A stretch of 64,000 nucleotides of DNA from Nitrososphaerota archaeon (GCA_028867785.1 JAGWFS010000002.1:240678-304677), one strand, 5' to 3'; numbered from the stretch's first letter, positions 18,050 to 27,620 are shown. Made by a program: numbers and translations. Notes: generated by a model from the sequence alone, not told the origin.

Positions 18050-19309
18050 TTATGACACTGGAATCTGTATTGTTAACGGGGATGACAGTGCATTGGGATC
18101 TGTCACTCCTTGCCACACGAATATCTGTGCAGTATATGTTCCGGAAGATCTTGGTATCCATGATTGGCTTAGGCTCATATTTTGGTTAGGTGATAACGAA
18201 CCCGTAATCCAAGATAATGAAGTGGCAATTCCATTGCCGTCTTGAATTTGTACAAGATATGCGAATGCCTGATCTCTTTTCATCTTGTTTGTAACGTCTG
18301 ATACAATTGCTACTTGCTGCCCTACTGTTATTTTGCCAAGTGTTTTGCCCGTGGAATCAATTATTCTCGCATTGCTGGCAGGCACTCTTTCTAGTGGTGG
18401 CAAGGTTGTGCCGACTGTAGTAGTTGCAAGTAGCCGTAATTGGCCTGATGGTGAGGCTGGCGGGGGTAGAGTTCTATCCGTATATTCGCCAGTGACGGTA
18501 TCTCCTTCAGATACATGTAGCCTGTTTCCTGAGGAGGCATACTGCGTGGTAAAAACTACTGTGCCTTGAAATATTCCGGATCCCTTGTCTGTTTCTGTCA
18601 TGGCGAGTTTGATGCCACCAGAATCTGAATCTGACCAGACGCTTGTATCAAATTTGTTTAAAGCGTCTGGATTTATGCTCATATCCGGGTCTATTATTTG
18701 CAGTACTCCTTGACCGTCTGATGGATAGCTTGGTTGTAGCCATTGTATCTGTCCTACGTGCCATCGAATCAGTGCAGACCCTGTTACTGTCTGGTCTCGT
18801 GAATACTCGAAAGATACCGAAACGCCGTCATTTCCAGTACTTGGGATCATGCCTCCTGTGGGCCCACACGTGGGGTTGCATGTAGACATGGTGCCGGAAG
18901 GATTCTCACCATATCCGTCAATTCCTGACGTTCCTTTCTGAGTAGGGTCTCCAGTAAGATCGACATACCCAGAAAAGATTCCCGTGTCCACGCCTGTTTC
19001 TGATAATTTGTATGGTATGCAATGCCCTGTAGTGCACACATTTACCTTGTCATCCTGTGTCTCTCCTATTGTATCAATCAAGTTGGGGTCTGAATTAAAG
19101 TCCGGGGCATATACAGTAATGTAAACACGATCTGTCCATGAAAACACCTTTTTGTTGAACTGAATCGGAGGATTGTTTGCACCTGATGTGGTTATTCCCT
19201 GGGTAGAAGTCTGCGCATATGAGGTGGCATTAAGCACGAGTAAAAGGCAAATGGAACATAATACTAGGGGAGCAGCCGTGCCGAATGCCTGCTGTATCTT
19301 GTTTCTCAA
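18050..19309 (-). CDS. Exported surface protein with repeated surface-layer-type segments
   Basis: 419 aa with a signal peptide (hydrophobic residues about 10-30, ending ATSYAQ). The mature part is beta-rich and contains two related stretches around TGVDTGIFSGYV and KGSGIFQGTVVF. Such E-T-D-S-G-I-F-type repeats are common in large thaumarchaeal surface proteins. No transmembrane anchor or PEFG motif at the C-terminus, so it is probably secreted or held by other surface proteins. The start is TTG 19309, just before the signal peptide. Function unknown. Confidence 0.75.
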   Translation of the reverse strand: MRNKIQQAFGTAAPLVLCSICLLLVLNATSYAQTSTQGITTSGANNPPIQFNKKVFSWTDRVYITVYAPDFNSDPNLIDTIGETQDDKVNVCTTGHCIPYKLSETGVDTGIFSGYVDLTGDPTQKGTSGIDGYGENPSGTMSTCNPTCGPTGGMIPSTGNDGVSVSFEYSRDQTVTGSALIRWHVGQIQWLQPSYPSDGQGVLQIIDPDMSINPDALNKFDTSVWSDSDSGGIKLAMTETDKGSGIFQGTVVFTTQYASSGNRLHVSEGDTVTGEYTDRTLPPPASPSGQLRLLATTTVGTTLPPLERVPASNARIIDSTGKTLGKITVGQQVAIVSDVTNKMKRDQAFAYLVQIQDGNGIATSLSWITGSLSPNQNMSLSQSWIPRSSGTYTAQIFVWQGVTDPNALSSPLTIQIPVS

Positions 19310-19418
19310 GTGATTCTTTCAAATATGATGTACATTTTGTACTTTGTTATTTTTGATTGATCTGCGGATGCGTTCATTTTATATTTTTCAGGCTTAAACG
19401 CCAAGTAAATCCTGTAAA

Positions 19419-20801
19419 TTATAGGTAGGATAAGTTCTCAGACGATTCATCCTTGCTTCTTTCTAGTATGGAATAGATTGGAGTCTCAAGTCTTGTTAGC
19501 GTCTTTTTCTTGATGAATCCTACTGTCATGATATCTGCCCTGAATATCTGGTGGAGCAACCAGTCAAAGGCAACTTTGACTTTCTTTTCGTTTGTAGGAA
19601 GGTTTAGCCAGTAAAATAACCTCCACAAGAGCCATGCCTGAAATCCATATACCTTTCTTCCATTGATAAGTGCTACTCCGACCCTCTTTCCTATTGTGGC
19701 CATGACTCCCTTGTTTTGATAATCAAATTCTTTCATGGCGTTTTCTTGACCGCTTATTTCAGCAGACAAGTTCTTTGATACTGTTTTGGCCTGCCTTATT
19801 GCAATTTGAGCTGTTGTCGGATATACTGCCCCGCTGTGAGGGTCAGCCAAATGAGCAGAATCTCCTAGCGCAAATATGCTTGGGAGGTCTTTGAGTCTGA
19901 GATACTGGTCAACTATTAGGCGACCTGATGCCCCGTGTTCGCACTTGAGGGCGGCTATCAGGGGTTCTACTGTAACACCTCCTGCCCACACTAGTGTTGC
20001 ACAAGGAATGATTGTATTGTCGCTAAGTAAGACATGATCTTCTCCTGCATCGACTGCCTTTGTATTTGTCATTACTTCGATACCTGATTTTTGTACATAA
20101 TCTAGGGCAAAGTTGCCCAATTCTTCTCCTACTTCAGGCAGGATCCCGTTTCTGGCTGATACAATTATGACACGTATTTTTCCCGAATCGATATTCTTGT
20201 AAAAGTTTTTTGCAGCATCATGCAAGAAATGGTTTATCTCCGTTGCAACCTCAACTCCTGCAAATCCACCTCCAACAACAACGAACCTTAGAAGCTGTTC
20301 TTGCAGGATCTTGTCCTTTTCCTGATCCGCGCATTCTAGGACGCTTATTATATGATTTCTAATTGCAATGGCGTCTTCTAGAGTTTTAATTGTAAATGCA
20401 AACTCTTCAATGTTTACGTTTCCAAAAAAGTTATCTTTGCTTCCCATTGCAAGAACTAGATAATCATATTCAAACACAGTTTCCTTCTGATCAAATATTC
20501 TGATTACGGTAACTTTTTTGTCTTCTATATCAATCGCGGAAACTCTAGCATGACAAAAATTTGCTGTTTTGCAAAATGTCCTGATTGGAGTTGATATGTC
20601 GCTTGGATGGAGCATTCCGGACGAAATTTCTGGAAGCATCGGAGTAAAAAGGAAAAAGTTATCTTGACTAATCAGCGTCACTTCTGCATTATTGCCTAGT
20701 TGGTTTTGCACTTCTCGCAGTACATTGCTTCCAGCAAATCCTCCTCCTAGTATCAAGATCTTGGGTCTGCGGGACTCTTTTGGACTAAACTTGCGTATCA
20801 T
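19419..20801 (-). CDS. ndh: Type II NADH dehydrogenase (FAD-dependent)
   Basis: Single-subunit flavoprotein passing electrons from NAD(P)H to quinone without proton pumping, 460 aa. N-terminal FAD site LILGGGFAGSNVL and central NAD site VVVGGGFAGVEVA, then the second FAD motif IFALGDSAHL. The C-terminal part has an amphipathic stretch (QAWLLWRLFYWLNLP) of the type that docks these enzymes to the membrane. Sulfide:quinone reductases share the fold, but the expected catalytic Cys pattern is not obvious, so NDH-2 is preferred. Confidence 0.85.
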   Translation of the reverse strand: MIRKFSPKESRRPKILILGGGFAGSNVLREVQNQLGNNAEVTLISQDNFFLFTPMLPEISSGMLHPSDISTPIRTFCKTANFCHARVSAIDIEDKKVTVIRIFDQKETVFEYDYLVLAMGSKDNFFGNVNIEEFAFTIKTLEDAIAIRNHIISVLECADQEKDKILQEQLLRFVVVGGGFAGVEVATEINHFLHDAAKNFYKNIDSGKIRVIIVSARNGILPEVGEELGNFALDYVQKSGIEVMTNTKAVDAGEDHVLLSDNTIIPCATLVWAGGVTVEPLIAALKCEHGASGRLIVDQYLRLKDLPSIFALGDSAHLADPHSGAVYPTTAQIAIRQAKTVSKNLSAEISGQENAMKEFDYQNKGVMATIGKRVGVALINGRKVYGFQAWLLWRLFYWLNLPTNEKKVKVAFDWLLHQIFRADIMTVGFIKKKTLTRLETPIYSILERSKDESSENLSYL

Positions 20802-21037
20802 TTTAAATATCTCTTGACACTTGATCCGAAAAATGAAAGTGAAGTTACATCACGCATACTCGTTTGGTACTGTGTCACCAAAGTCAATAAATCTGTAGCT
20901 TTACTGGTATGAACAAACCGACTAGAATATGTCTACCTCTGAACTGACGTTAAATTGGGTCAATTATTTCTAATTTAATTAACACTTCTTCACAATTCTA
21001 CGCATTTTTAATAATTTTTTATCATAGGATAGTGGAT

Positions 21038-21823
21038 ATGTCAAAGACTGCGATGTCATTAGGAGTGTCATCCTTATTTCTATTAACTATGGTTCCTGCT
21101 TATGCAGAAGTAACTTCGTTACAATCTGATAGAACCTCATACTCTGTTGACATGAATGTGTACTTTACAGGAACTGTTGACAGTACGGATTCACAGAAAC
21201 TAGTGAATCTTTTGATCCAAGATCCTAATGGCAAGATTGTTCTGATGACTGGAAGATTTGCGGCACAAAATGACACTTTTCAGATAATCATTAATACTAA
21301 TGATCCTAGCCAGTTTCATCTCAAAGGAACATACAAGGCGGTAGCCTTTGTTGACAATGAGTCAAATGGCAAGACCGCCTCGTTTGATTTTTCGCCTAAT
21401 GGCTCGCCAGTAATTCATCAGACTTCTGGATCTCAGGATGTGTCTGGCAAGAATACTTTGCAGTCTGTAGGTCTGAACCATACATCTCAATTGCATGAAA
21501 ATATGACCATTGTTGATATGGTGAACACATCAAAAATTACAAAATCAGAATCCAATCACGCACAGTCGAATGGATATGATGTGGAGAGCGTTCTTTATCC
21601 TTCTATGGTAGCTTGCGGGGCAGGAATAGTTGGGTTTATAGTATATCTGAGAATGCAGAGATCTAAAACAAAATCAGAACAGTCCAAGAAATCCCTGTCA
21701 TTAAACCAAGCCGTTGATGAGAAAGAAGATTATGCGTTAACAGTTCTAAAAAATAGGCTGGCTAAAGGCGAGATGACTCTAGAAGAATTCAAGGCAACAA
21801 GAGATGCTCTGGACGAACCCTAA
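21038..21823 (+). CDS. Membrane-anchored surface protein with cytoplasmic SHOCT-like tail
   Basis: 261 aa. Signal peptide (MSKTAMSLGVSSLFLLTMVPAYA), an outside beta-sandwich domain similar in opening words to the proteins at 55663 and 63793 (SDRTSYSVDMNVYFTGTV), a transmembrane helix near residues 190-208, a basic stop-transfer stretch, then a charged C-terminus ending LKNRLAKGEMTLEEFKATR, which matches the short SHOCT motif. ATG 21038 is preferred over GTG 21032; an AT-rich box lies about 26 nt upstream. Function unknown. The tail may mediate oligomer formation. Confidence 0.75.
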   Translation: MSKTAMSLGVSSLFLLTMVPAYAEVTSLQSDRTSYSVDMNVYFTGTVDSTDSQKLVNLLIQDPNGKIVLMTGRFAAQNDTFQIIINTNDPSQFHLKGTYKAVAFVDNESNGKTASFDFSPNGSPVIHQTSGSQDVSGKNTLQSVGLNHTSQLHENMTIVDMVNTSKITKSESNHAQSNGYDVESVLYPSMVACGAGIVGFIVYLRMQRSKTKSEQSKKSLSLNQAVDEKEDYALTVLKNRLAKGEMTLEEFKATRDALDEP

Positions 21824-22422
21824 GGTGTAAGGCTAAAAGAATCTACTTTGGAAAGTTGCGCTGCTATTTCGGTGGAGTTTTCGTTGCCATATGATATCAA
21901 AATCCTGTCATTGTCATTGATTACATAGTTGCTGATGTCTTGAACCTGGTGATGATTTATGAAGAACTTGAGGCTATATTTGTCGTCAGTACAGAAATTA
22001 CGCTTGTCTGGAAACGTAAAACATTTGTCAGTCAACCCTATGTGTAATGAATTAAACAGAAATCCTAGGGTCACGTTTGCCGCATGCATGTGGATCGTCT
22101 CTCCGTTGTCCTTTTCAAAATCGATATATTTGCTCTTTATCTGGTAGGCTGGAGACGAATAATCAAACTGCTGACCGAAAATCATAGTTAGTAATCCTGC
22201 ATGCACATCCACTTTGCCAAGTGGGCCTGCGCCCTGAGGCATTCCTTGTGGCACTACGTGTGTTGATAACTCGTAGAAGTTATAACTTGAAATGACAAGA
22301 ACTGCTACTATGCCGCCCAATACTGCTAACCCTATTGCTTTGTACTTGAACTGTTCTTTCTGGCGTTTTTCGTAAAAGCTCTCTCGTTCTTGTTCTCGCT
22401 CTACTCTCTCTTTTTTACCCAT
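21820..22422 (-). CDS. Single-pass membrane protein, unknown function
   Basis: 200 aa. A highly charged cytoplasmic N-terminus (Lys/Arg/Glu-rich, about 30 residues) precedes one membrane helix (GLAVLGGIVAVLVIS) and an outside domain of about 145 residues. The domain has two Cys (LTDKCFTFPDKRNFCTDD) that could form a disulfide, and several His (IHMHAANV, NHHQVQD). The conserved look suggests a real thaumarchaeal family, but I do not recognise it. Its stop overlaps the convergent surface protein by 4 nt. Confidence 0.7.
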   Translation of the reverse strand: MGKKERVEREQERESFYEKRQKEQFKYKAIGLAVLGGIVAVLVISSYNFYELSTHVVPQGMPQGAGPLGKVDVHAGLLTMIFGQQFDYSSPAYQIKSKYIDFEKDNGETIHMHAANVTLGFLFNSLHIGLTDKCFTFPDKRNFCTDDKYSLKFFINHHQVQDISNYVINDNDRILISYGNENSTEIAAQLSKVDSFSLTP

Positions 22423-22548
22423 TTAACGATCAACGTCAAAATTCTACCCTAATTAACTATATCTGACAAGGAAAAAGGAATGGCGGACAATTCTTGTGCT
22501 TAGGCTGACTGAGATCGAAAAAAGTTATGAAACTTGAGGAGTTACTGC

Positions 22549-23163
22549 CTAATGATATCCGAATGGAATGTACGATATGTTTATTCCGTCGATTACCTTT
22601 GCAGTGCCAACTGATAATTGCTTATCCCATGCTGTTAATATTATCCATGATGTGTCCATGGGCTTGTTTGGTGTCATGTGGAATGTCACATACATGAATT
22701 TTTGATCGTATTTGACATCTGCTGTGACAGTACCAAGTATGCCGTGAGGATCATATACTACGACTCCGCCTGTCTTTGAATATTGTACCCACGTGTCGCT
22801 ATCCCCTGCGCTCGGATTGTAACCCTTTATGTTGAGGAATAGCGCTACGCCCTGAATTTGGTATGTTCCGCCATATTCCCATAACTTGGCTGTTATGGTT
22901 GTAGGTGAACCCACGTAGATAGTCCTGGTCGGTATCTGCTGGACATATTTTGATATGTCGTATGCATGTCCATTGATGGTTAAACCGTCATTATATGAAA
23001 ATGCGGAACCGCCAAGTGCCGAACCGGCATATGTACTACTCCCAAATGATGGTGCATATGATGCCCCATAACCGGATAGTGCATAAACAGACGAATTGGC
23101 TCCTACAAGCGTTAGTACTAGTGCAACAACAATAGTGCTTGCTACAGTAGATTGCTTGTGCAT
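22549..23163 (-). CDS. Exported protein, unknown function
   Basis: 204 aa from ATG 23163. Signal peptide (STIVVALVLTLVGANSSVYA), then a Gly/Ser/Tyr-rich segment (YGASYAPSFGSSTYAGS) and a beta-rich domain with NGHAYDISKYV. An upstream in-frame ATG at 23190 is possible, but a TATA-like CTTATGTAT (about 23185-23193) is 26 nt before 23163, so the shorter form fits leaderless transcription. No transmembrane anchor or PEFG tail. No recognised family. Confidence 0.7.
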   Translation of the reverse strand: MHKQSTVASTIVVALVLTLVGANSSVYALSGYGASYAPSFGSSTYAGSALGGSAFSYNDGLTINGHAYDISKYVQQIPTRTIYVGSPTTITAKLWEYGGTYQIQGVALFLNIKGYNPSAGDSDTWVQYSKTGGVVVYDPHGILGTVTADVKYDQKFMYVTFHMTPNKPMDTSWIILTAWDKQLSVGTAKVIDGINISYIPFGYH

Positions 23164-23396
23164 TATCGAAGGTTGATTACTCGCATACATAAGCGTTTTC
23201 TATATTCTATGATTTGCTTGGCTTTGACACGTACTATATTTCATAATTGAAATGTAATTAAATCTGTTTTTATGTAAAAATCTGTTTCTAACATCATATG
23301 AATAAAAATGAACACGATGAGCTATTTGACAAATAATTCTTGAAATTATCGAGTGGCGCCTCATAGTATAAATAAAATGGAGAAACGGAGAATCTC

Positions 23397-23810
23397 ATGA
23401 AGTGTCTCTTCTGTGATATTTCTGCAGGAAAAAAAGAAGCACATCTTATCTATGAAGACAAAACTCACATTGCAATAATGGATAAATATCCTATACAGAT
23501 GGGCCATTCACTTGTGATTCCAAAAGAACATCATGAAAAAATAACAGACATGTCAACAGAAAACGTATCTTTGCTTTTTTCCAAAGTTCCAGTTGTAGTG
23601 CAAGCCATACTGAAAGCTACTGGTGCAGATGGCTTTAACATTGGGCAAAATAATGGCAGAGCTGCAAACCAGATAATACCTCATGTTCATGTTCACATAA
23701 TACCAAGATATGAGAAAATGAATAATCCGTGGAAAAGAAGAATGATTGCAACAGATGAAGAATTGAAAAAGCTATCTAACAAGATCAAGAGTTTAATTGA
23801 GCTAAGATAA
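23397..23810 (+). CDS. HIT-family nucleotide hydrolase or transferase
   Basis: 137 aa. The catalytic histidine triad is HVHVHIIP near residue 98. The N-terminal Cys pair in CLFCDISAGK and the central SLVIPKEHHEKITDM are typical of the Hint/Fhit-like group that acts on nucleoside phosphoramidates or dinucleotides. A TATA-like box (AGTATAAATAAA, about 23366-23377) is 25-30 nt before ATG 23397. The 3' end overlaps the convergent thioredoxin gene by 9 nt. Confidence 0.92.
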   Translation: MKCLFCDISAGKKEAHLIYEDKTHIAIMDKYPIQMGHSLVIPKEHHEKITDMSTENVSLLFSKVPVVVQAILKATGADGFNIGQNNGRAANQIIPHVHVHIIPRYEKMNNPWKRRMIATDEELKKLSNKIKSLIELR

Positions 23811-24134
23811 TTCTTTTACCATGTATTCCATGTCTGACTTTGTCAGTCCTATGTGTTTTTTTGCATCTCTTCTTGCAATTATCTTTCCATTTTCAAAAGC
23901 AATCATTGTTGGAACTGCCTGAATGTCAAACCTATCCCATAACGGATTCTCATCTTCGTCTATTAATGATTCTATTTTTCTGGCGCTGGGCACGTTTGCA
24001 TCTTCAAAGGAAGGCTTGAAATTTGCACAATAGGGACACCAACTTGCATAAAACAAAACAAGCGTTTTCCTTCCGTTGTTTAATATGACAGAATCAAATT
24101 CTTCTGGTGTTACATGCTCCATATTGAAAATCAT
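23802..24134 (-). CDS. Thioredoxin-like protein
   Basis: 110 aa, cytoplasmic. Redox motif WCPYC in YASWCPYCANFKPSF; the cis-Pro is in QAVPTMIAFENGK. CPYC is more glutaredoxin-like than the CGPC of classical thioredoxin, but length and fold order match thioredoxin. Starts at ATG 24134, with ATG 24122 as an alternative. It precedes no obvious partner; the DsbA-like gene lies two genes away. Confidence 0.88.
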   Translation of the reverse strand: MIFNMEHVTPEEFDSVILNNGRKTLVLFYASWCPYCANFKPSFEDANVPSARKIESLIDEDENPLWDRFDIQAVPTMIAFENGKIIARRDAKKHIGLTKSDMEYMVKELS

Positions 24135-24175
24135 GCTTAGAAATTATTTAGAGTTAACGCATATTGTGAGCCGGA

Positions 24176-25450
24176 TCATTGATTCGGATTGTATCTTAAA
24201 AACGCACCAACTTTACCTATGCTTGAAAGCATTGCACCATGTTCTGTGGTGCCAGATATTACCTCTATTTTTGTTCCAGCTTGGTCTGCAAGCAAAGAAA
24301 GATAATCTACAATATCGCGTTCTGACGATTCAAGATCCATGCTTTTGCAGCTCGGGCAGGGTTTGCTCATGAGTTCCTGCATTCTGGAAATGACCTTTGG
24401 CCTTTCAAGTATTTCTGACTGGACGTTCTGGCATCTCTTGCATGTAATGTCGATCTTACGTAAATTGGTGTCATCTGTTATCAATATGGTGTCTGCCACG
24501 TTTCTTTTGAGTAGGTCTATGATGTCATTTAGGCCGTAGGTAGCAAGCCCGTTTGTATTGTGGATGTCGTGAAATAATTTCTCCACCAGTCTTTTCTCCT
24601 CGACCATCCTGAAATCTGTAAGTACGTCTTGCGCTCTTGAAAATGCCTCTCTGACTCCCTCTGCGCCGGCATATGACGTGTCCAGAGTGGCTATTATCAT
24701 GTTCTGAAGCCTATATTCGAGATATTCCTCTTTTATGAAATTCTCTTTTGTTGGGCCTGGGCCCGAAACAATCAGTCCTTTTATCTGATAAATATCAATA
24801 AAATATTCTTTTGTCGTATGCGCAATTCTGTTATAATAATCGTTAAGCTCCATCTCTCTTAGTCTTTCAAACCTTCTTGCTGACTGTCCTCCCTGCCTGT
24901 GTTTTCCGGCAACTCCAGATGATGTTTCAGATAGTACGTCTAGCTTATCTCCATGCAAAAGTCCCCATCCTGTATCCTTTGCATCAATTGCAAGAAACCC
25001 TATCATGTTTTCTTCTTTTAACATGTCTTTTAGGATATCTACATGGAAATGATCATCGCATCTGTACAGGAATGTCTGCAATTCCTTTGGTGGCTCGATT
25101 TCATACAATTTGATCACCTCGCTACCTATTGGACCGCCTCCTTCCGGAGGAAGTGCACCACAGAACATCACAAGTCCGTTGTCTGGTGATTTTTTGTATA
25201 GTTTTAAACGTTGTATTACTCTTGATAGGGCATCTACTACATGCGTGCGGGTCAGATCAGACTTTATGTTGTCTGCAGTTCCCTGCTCTTCTCTCAAGCC
25301 GTTTGTGACTTCGTGCAAGGCTTTTTTCGGTGGCACATAAAGTGAAATCAACTCTGTACCTCGTCCGCTTTTGTCAGACAATTCTTCGAGAGTTTTTCGT
25401 AATCGGTATAACTTTACAGAGTCCTGTTTTTCAATTTTTGGCTTGACCAT
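24176..25450 (-). CDS. prf1: Peptide chain release factor aRF1
   Basis: Recognises all three stop codons and triggers peptide release, 424 aa. Stop-recognition motifs NIKS (TADNIKSDL) and Y-X-C-X3-F (LYRCDDHF) are present; the catalytic GGQ is in GKHRQGGQSARR. The C-terminal domain has an archaeal zinc minidomain (CKRC and CPSC pairs). ATG 25450 is chosen; an upstream TTG at 25465 is in frame but gives an unusual N-terminus. Confidence 0.97.
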   Translation of the reverse strand: MVKPKIEKQDSVKLYRLRKTLEELSDKSGRGTELISLYVPPKKALHEVTNGLREEQGTADNIKSDLTRTHVVDALSRVIQRLKLYKKSPDNGLVMFCGALPPEGGGPIGSEVIKLYEIEPPKELQTFLYRCDDHFHVDILKDMLKEENMIGFLAIDAKDTGWGLLHGDKLDVLSETSSGVAGKHRQGGQSARRFERLREMELNDYYNRIAHTTKEYFIDIYQIKGLIVSGPGPTKENFIKEEYLEYRLQNMIIATLDTSYAGAEGVREAFSRAQDVLTDFRMVEEKRLVEKLFHDIHNTNGLATYGLNDIIDLLKRNVADTILITDDTNLRKIDITCKRCQNVQSEILERPKVISRMQELMSKPCPSCKSMDLESSERDIVDYLSLLADQAGTKIEVISGTTEHGAMLSSIGKVGAFLRYNPNQ

Positions 25451-25471
25451 GTTGTTTCTTCCCAAGTTAAG

Positions 25472-26107
25472 TTAGATGCTATCGAGCACTTGCTGGAACA
25501 CAGAAAAGGGCTGTGCCCCTTCCAGTTTGCTTGCCTTGTTGTCGTAAAGTATGATGAATGTCGGAGTTGCATCAACACCAATTTCTTGGCCGAACTTTTG
25601 ATTATCCAACACCTTGTTTTCGTATTTCTTGTCGTTTACACATTTGTCGAACTGGCCTAAATCCAGACCAACATTTGTTGCAAACTGATCAAGAGATTTT
25701 TGATTGACCCAGCCGGTCTTTTCACCCCCCCAATTATTGTATAACTCATCGTGATACTGCCAATATCTGTCTTGATCTCCTGCACAATAAGCTGCTTGGG
25801 CAGCCAAGACTGAATCAGGTCCATTTAACGGAAAGTCGCGAAAGACAAAGTTTACCTTTCCAGTGTTAACATATTCTTGTATTATCTGATCTTTGGTATT
25901 TTCGTGAAACAAATGACAATAAGTGCATTGATAGTCTCCCCACTCTACAATTGTGATTTTTGCATTGGGATCTCCTAGCATGGGAGAGCCATTCTCGACC
26001 AGTGATTGCATTGATACGACGGAACCACTCTGGTGTGGATAAAACAGGTATGCTGATACTGCAATAATTGCAACTACAGCTGGTATTGCAATATAGTATT
26101 TTTTCAT
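25472..26107 (-). CDS. Membrane-anchored DsbA-family thiol oxidoreductase
   Basis: 211 aa. N-terminal signal anchor (YYIAIPAVVAIIAVSAYLFYP), then a DsbA/BdbD-type thioredoxin domain with CTYC in EWGDYQCTYCHLFHE and cis-Pro in DATPTFIILYD. It contains the DsbA insertion (FVFRDFPLNGPDSVLAAQAAYC). It should act outside the membrane in disulfide formation of exported proteins, of which this window has many. Located 21 nt upstream of aRF1 on the same strand. Confidence 0.9.
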   Translation of the reverse strand: MKKYYIAIPAVVAIIAVSAYLFYPHQSGSVVSMQSLVENGSPMLGDPNAKITIVEWGDYQCTYCHLFHENTKDQIIQEYVNTGKVNFVFRDFPLNGPDSVLAAQAAYCAGDQDRYWQYHDELYNNWGGEKTGWVNQKSLDQFATNVGLDLGQFDKCVNDKKYENKVLDNQKFGQEIGVDATPTFIILYDNKASKLEGAQPFSVFQQVLDSI

Positions 26108-26254
26108 GTTGTTGCTGGATTTAATGCCAATATTAGGATTTGTCGGAACTTGCTTTCTATCTTTTGCTTAGTGTGATTTAACATCAAACAATTTGGAAAT
26201 CTTCTCAACATAAAGATGGGTATGTGTTCCTCGACTAGAGTCTGGTTGCTAATA

Positions 26255-26584
26255 TCATTGGTTTGGGGTCAGGATAATTACGGGTTCTGGTTTTTTTATG
26301 CTGATGTCTGCTTTGCTGATCCTGCTCTTGTATACTTTGAACCTTTTTCCACTATCTGACAATTCCCATTTTTCAACTTTGACAAGAGCAATACCTTCCA
26401 AGTCGGTAATCTTTTTGTATACTGAGCTCAACGGTATGCGGTATTTCTCAGATAGCTCTATTGCTGTCTTTCCTTCTTTCACAATTGAAAACAATATTGT
26501 TCTAGATTGGGCATCTGATAATGCCTCCAATACTTTCTGGTTTACATCATATTTCTTCAATTGTGAAAATGAAATTTTCTTCAA
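26255..26584 (-). CDS. Winged-helix transcription regulator
   Basis: 109 aa. A single winged-helix domain: SDAQSRTILFSIVKEGKTA then SEKYRIPLSSVYKKITDLE (recognition helix) and a wing. ArsR/MarR-like in layout, with no obvious metal-binding Cys/His cluster. It diverges from the ZIP transporter. A TATA-like box lies at 26611-26619 on the minus strand and a palindrome TTAGGTGGGCCTAA between that box and its TTG start (26584), so it is itself probably regulated at that site. Whether it controls the transporter is inference. Confidence 0.8.
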   Translation of the reverse strand: MKKISFSQLKKYDVNQKVLEALSDAQSRTILFSIVKEGKTAIELSEKYRIPLSSVYKKITDLEGIALVKVEKWELSDSGKRFKVYKSRISKADISIKKPEPVIILTPNQ

Positions 26585-26594
26585 GTTTTCTGAA

Positions 26595-26608
26595 TTAGGT
26601 GGGCCTAA
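26595..26608. promoter_or_regulatory. Palindromic operator TTAG-N6-CTAA (regulator side)
   Basis: TTAGGTGGGCCTAA, a perfect inverted repeat of TTAGG and CCTAA. It lies between the TATA-like box and start of the winged-helix gene, where bound repressor would block initiation. It matches 12 of 14 positions of the first part of the bacterial DtxR consensus TTAGGTTAGCCTAACCTAA as I recall it. Confidence 0.55.
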
Positions 26609-26667
26609 CTATTTAAACCAGATGAGATGTTCTAAGAATCTGGAACAACTCTGTCATTTAAATAAAG

Positions 26668-26681
26668 TTAGCTTATCCTAA
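26668..26681. promoter_or_regulatory. Palindromic operator TTAG-N6-CTAA (ZIP side)
   Basis: TTAGCTTATCCTAA, directly after the ZIP TATA-like box (ATTTAAATA, about 26657-26665) and just before ATG 26692. Same half-sites and spacing as the sites at 26595 and 42106. Confidence 0.55.
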
Positions 26682-26691
26682 TCAAAGTACG

Positions 26692-27537
26692 ATGGATTAC
26701 TGGCAGCTCATAATGTTAGGCGCTATTGCAGGTTTTACAATTTTCCTGGGTCTGCCACTTGCTGTAATGAAAAATCTGAGTGCAAAGAAGAAGGGCTTTC
26801 TGAATGCTATTGCGCTTGGAATCTTGGTATTCCTGATAATCGACGTGTTCAGTCATGGTTACGAATCTGCGTCGGATGCAGCCACTGATGCACTTGCAGG
26901 CAAGTCCCCTGTTGGCAATGCCGTGGTTGATCTTGTAGCGCTTTTTGGCGGTATCGCAATTGGATTGCTCGGACTTACGTGGTTTGAGCACAAGACAATG
27001 ACAAAAAATGTACCTCAGATTCTTTCGCTTGAAAATATTCAAAAAGGCGATGAACACCTTCGTCAGTCATTTAATGATACTAATGCATATCGACTGGCAA
27101 TGATGATTGCTGTAGGCATAGGGGCGCACAATTTTAGTGAAGGACTTGCTATCGGGCAGTCATACGTTGCAGGAGAGATAGGTCTTGCAATTCTTCTGAT
27201 AATTGGATTTGGTGCCCATAACACAACTGAGGGGTTTGGAATTGCTGGGCCGCTCACGGGGGTCTTGAAAAAGCCAACCGTCAGGTTCTTGTTATTGGCA
27301 GGTCTTATTGGTGGCGGACCTACTTTTGTGGGTACAGTACTTGGAAGTTTGGTGTTCTCAAATGTCGCATACATATTATTTTTGTCAATTGCAGGAGGGG
27401 CCCTGATATACGTATCAATGCTGATGTACAACTCAGGAAGGAAGCAGACAACGAACAATGTCATGATGCTTGGTATCTTTGTCGGTGTCTGTGCCGGCTT
27501 TGCTACCGATCTTATAGTGACATTGGGCGGGGCATGA
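26692..27537 (+). CDS. ZIP-family divalent metal transporter
   Basis: 281 aa, about eight membrane helices. The ZIP metal-site motifs are IGAHNFSEGLAIGQS in TM4 and FGAHNTTEGFGI in TM5, containing the conserved His, Asn and Glu. ZIP proteins bring Zn, Mn or Fe into the cytoplasm; the metal here is unknown. The promoter carries a DtxR-like palindrome shared with the Nramp gene, which suggests metal-dependent control. Divergent from a winged-helix regulator. Confidence 0.92.
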   Translation: MDYWQLIMLGAIAGFTIFLGLPLAVMKNLSAKKKGFLNAIALGILVFLIIDVFSHGYESASDAATDALAGKSPVGNAVVDLVALFGGIAIGLLGLTWFEHKTMTKNVPQILSLENIQKGDEHLRQSFNDTNAYRLAMMIAVGIGAHNFSEGLAIGQSYVAGEIGLAILLIIGFGAHNTTEGFGIAGPLTGVLKKPTVRFLLLAGLIGGGPTFVGTVLGSLVFSNVAYILFLSIAGGALIYVSMLMYNSGRKQTTNNVMMLGIFVGVCAGFATDLIVTLGGA

Positions 27538-27620
27538 CATTTACAAAACAAAACTATCAGCAAAGATGAAATTTTCTTTTACATAAGGTTAAATGCGTCG
27601 GTTCGGACGATTATTCGTCA

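Noticed and set aside
17958-18245. Plus-strand ORF of 95 codons
   Set aside because: Most of it lies antisense within the exported protein gene at 18050-19309, which has a signal peptide and repeats; the plus frame has no motif or promoter of note.
20855-20920. Short ORF of 21 codons upstream of the 21038 gene
   Set aside because: No promoter at the right distance and no motif.
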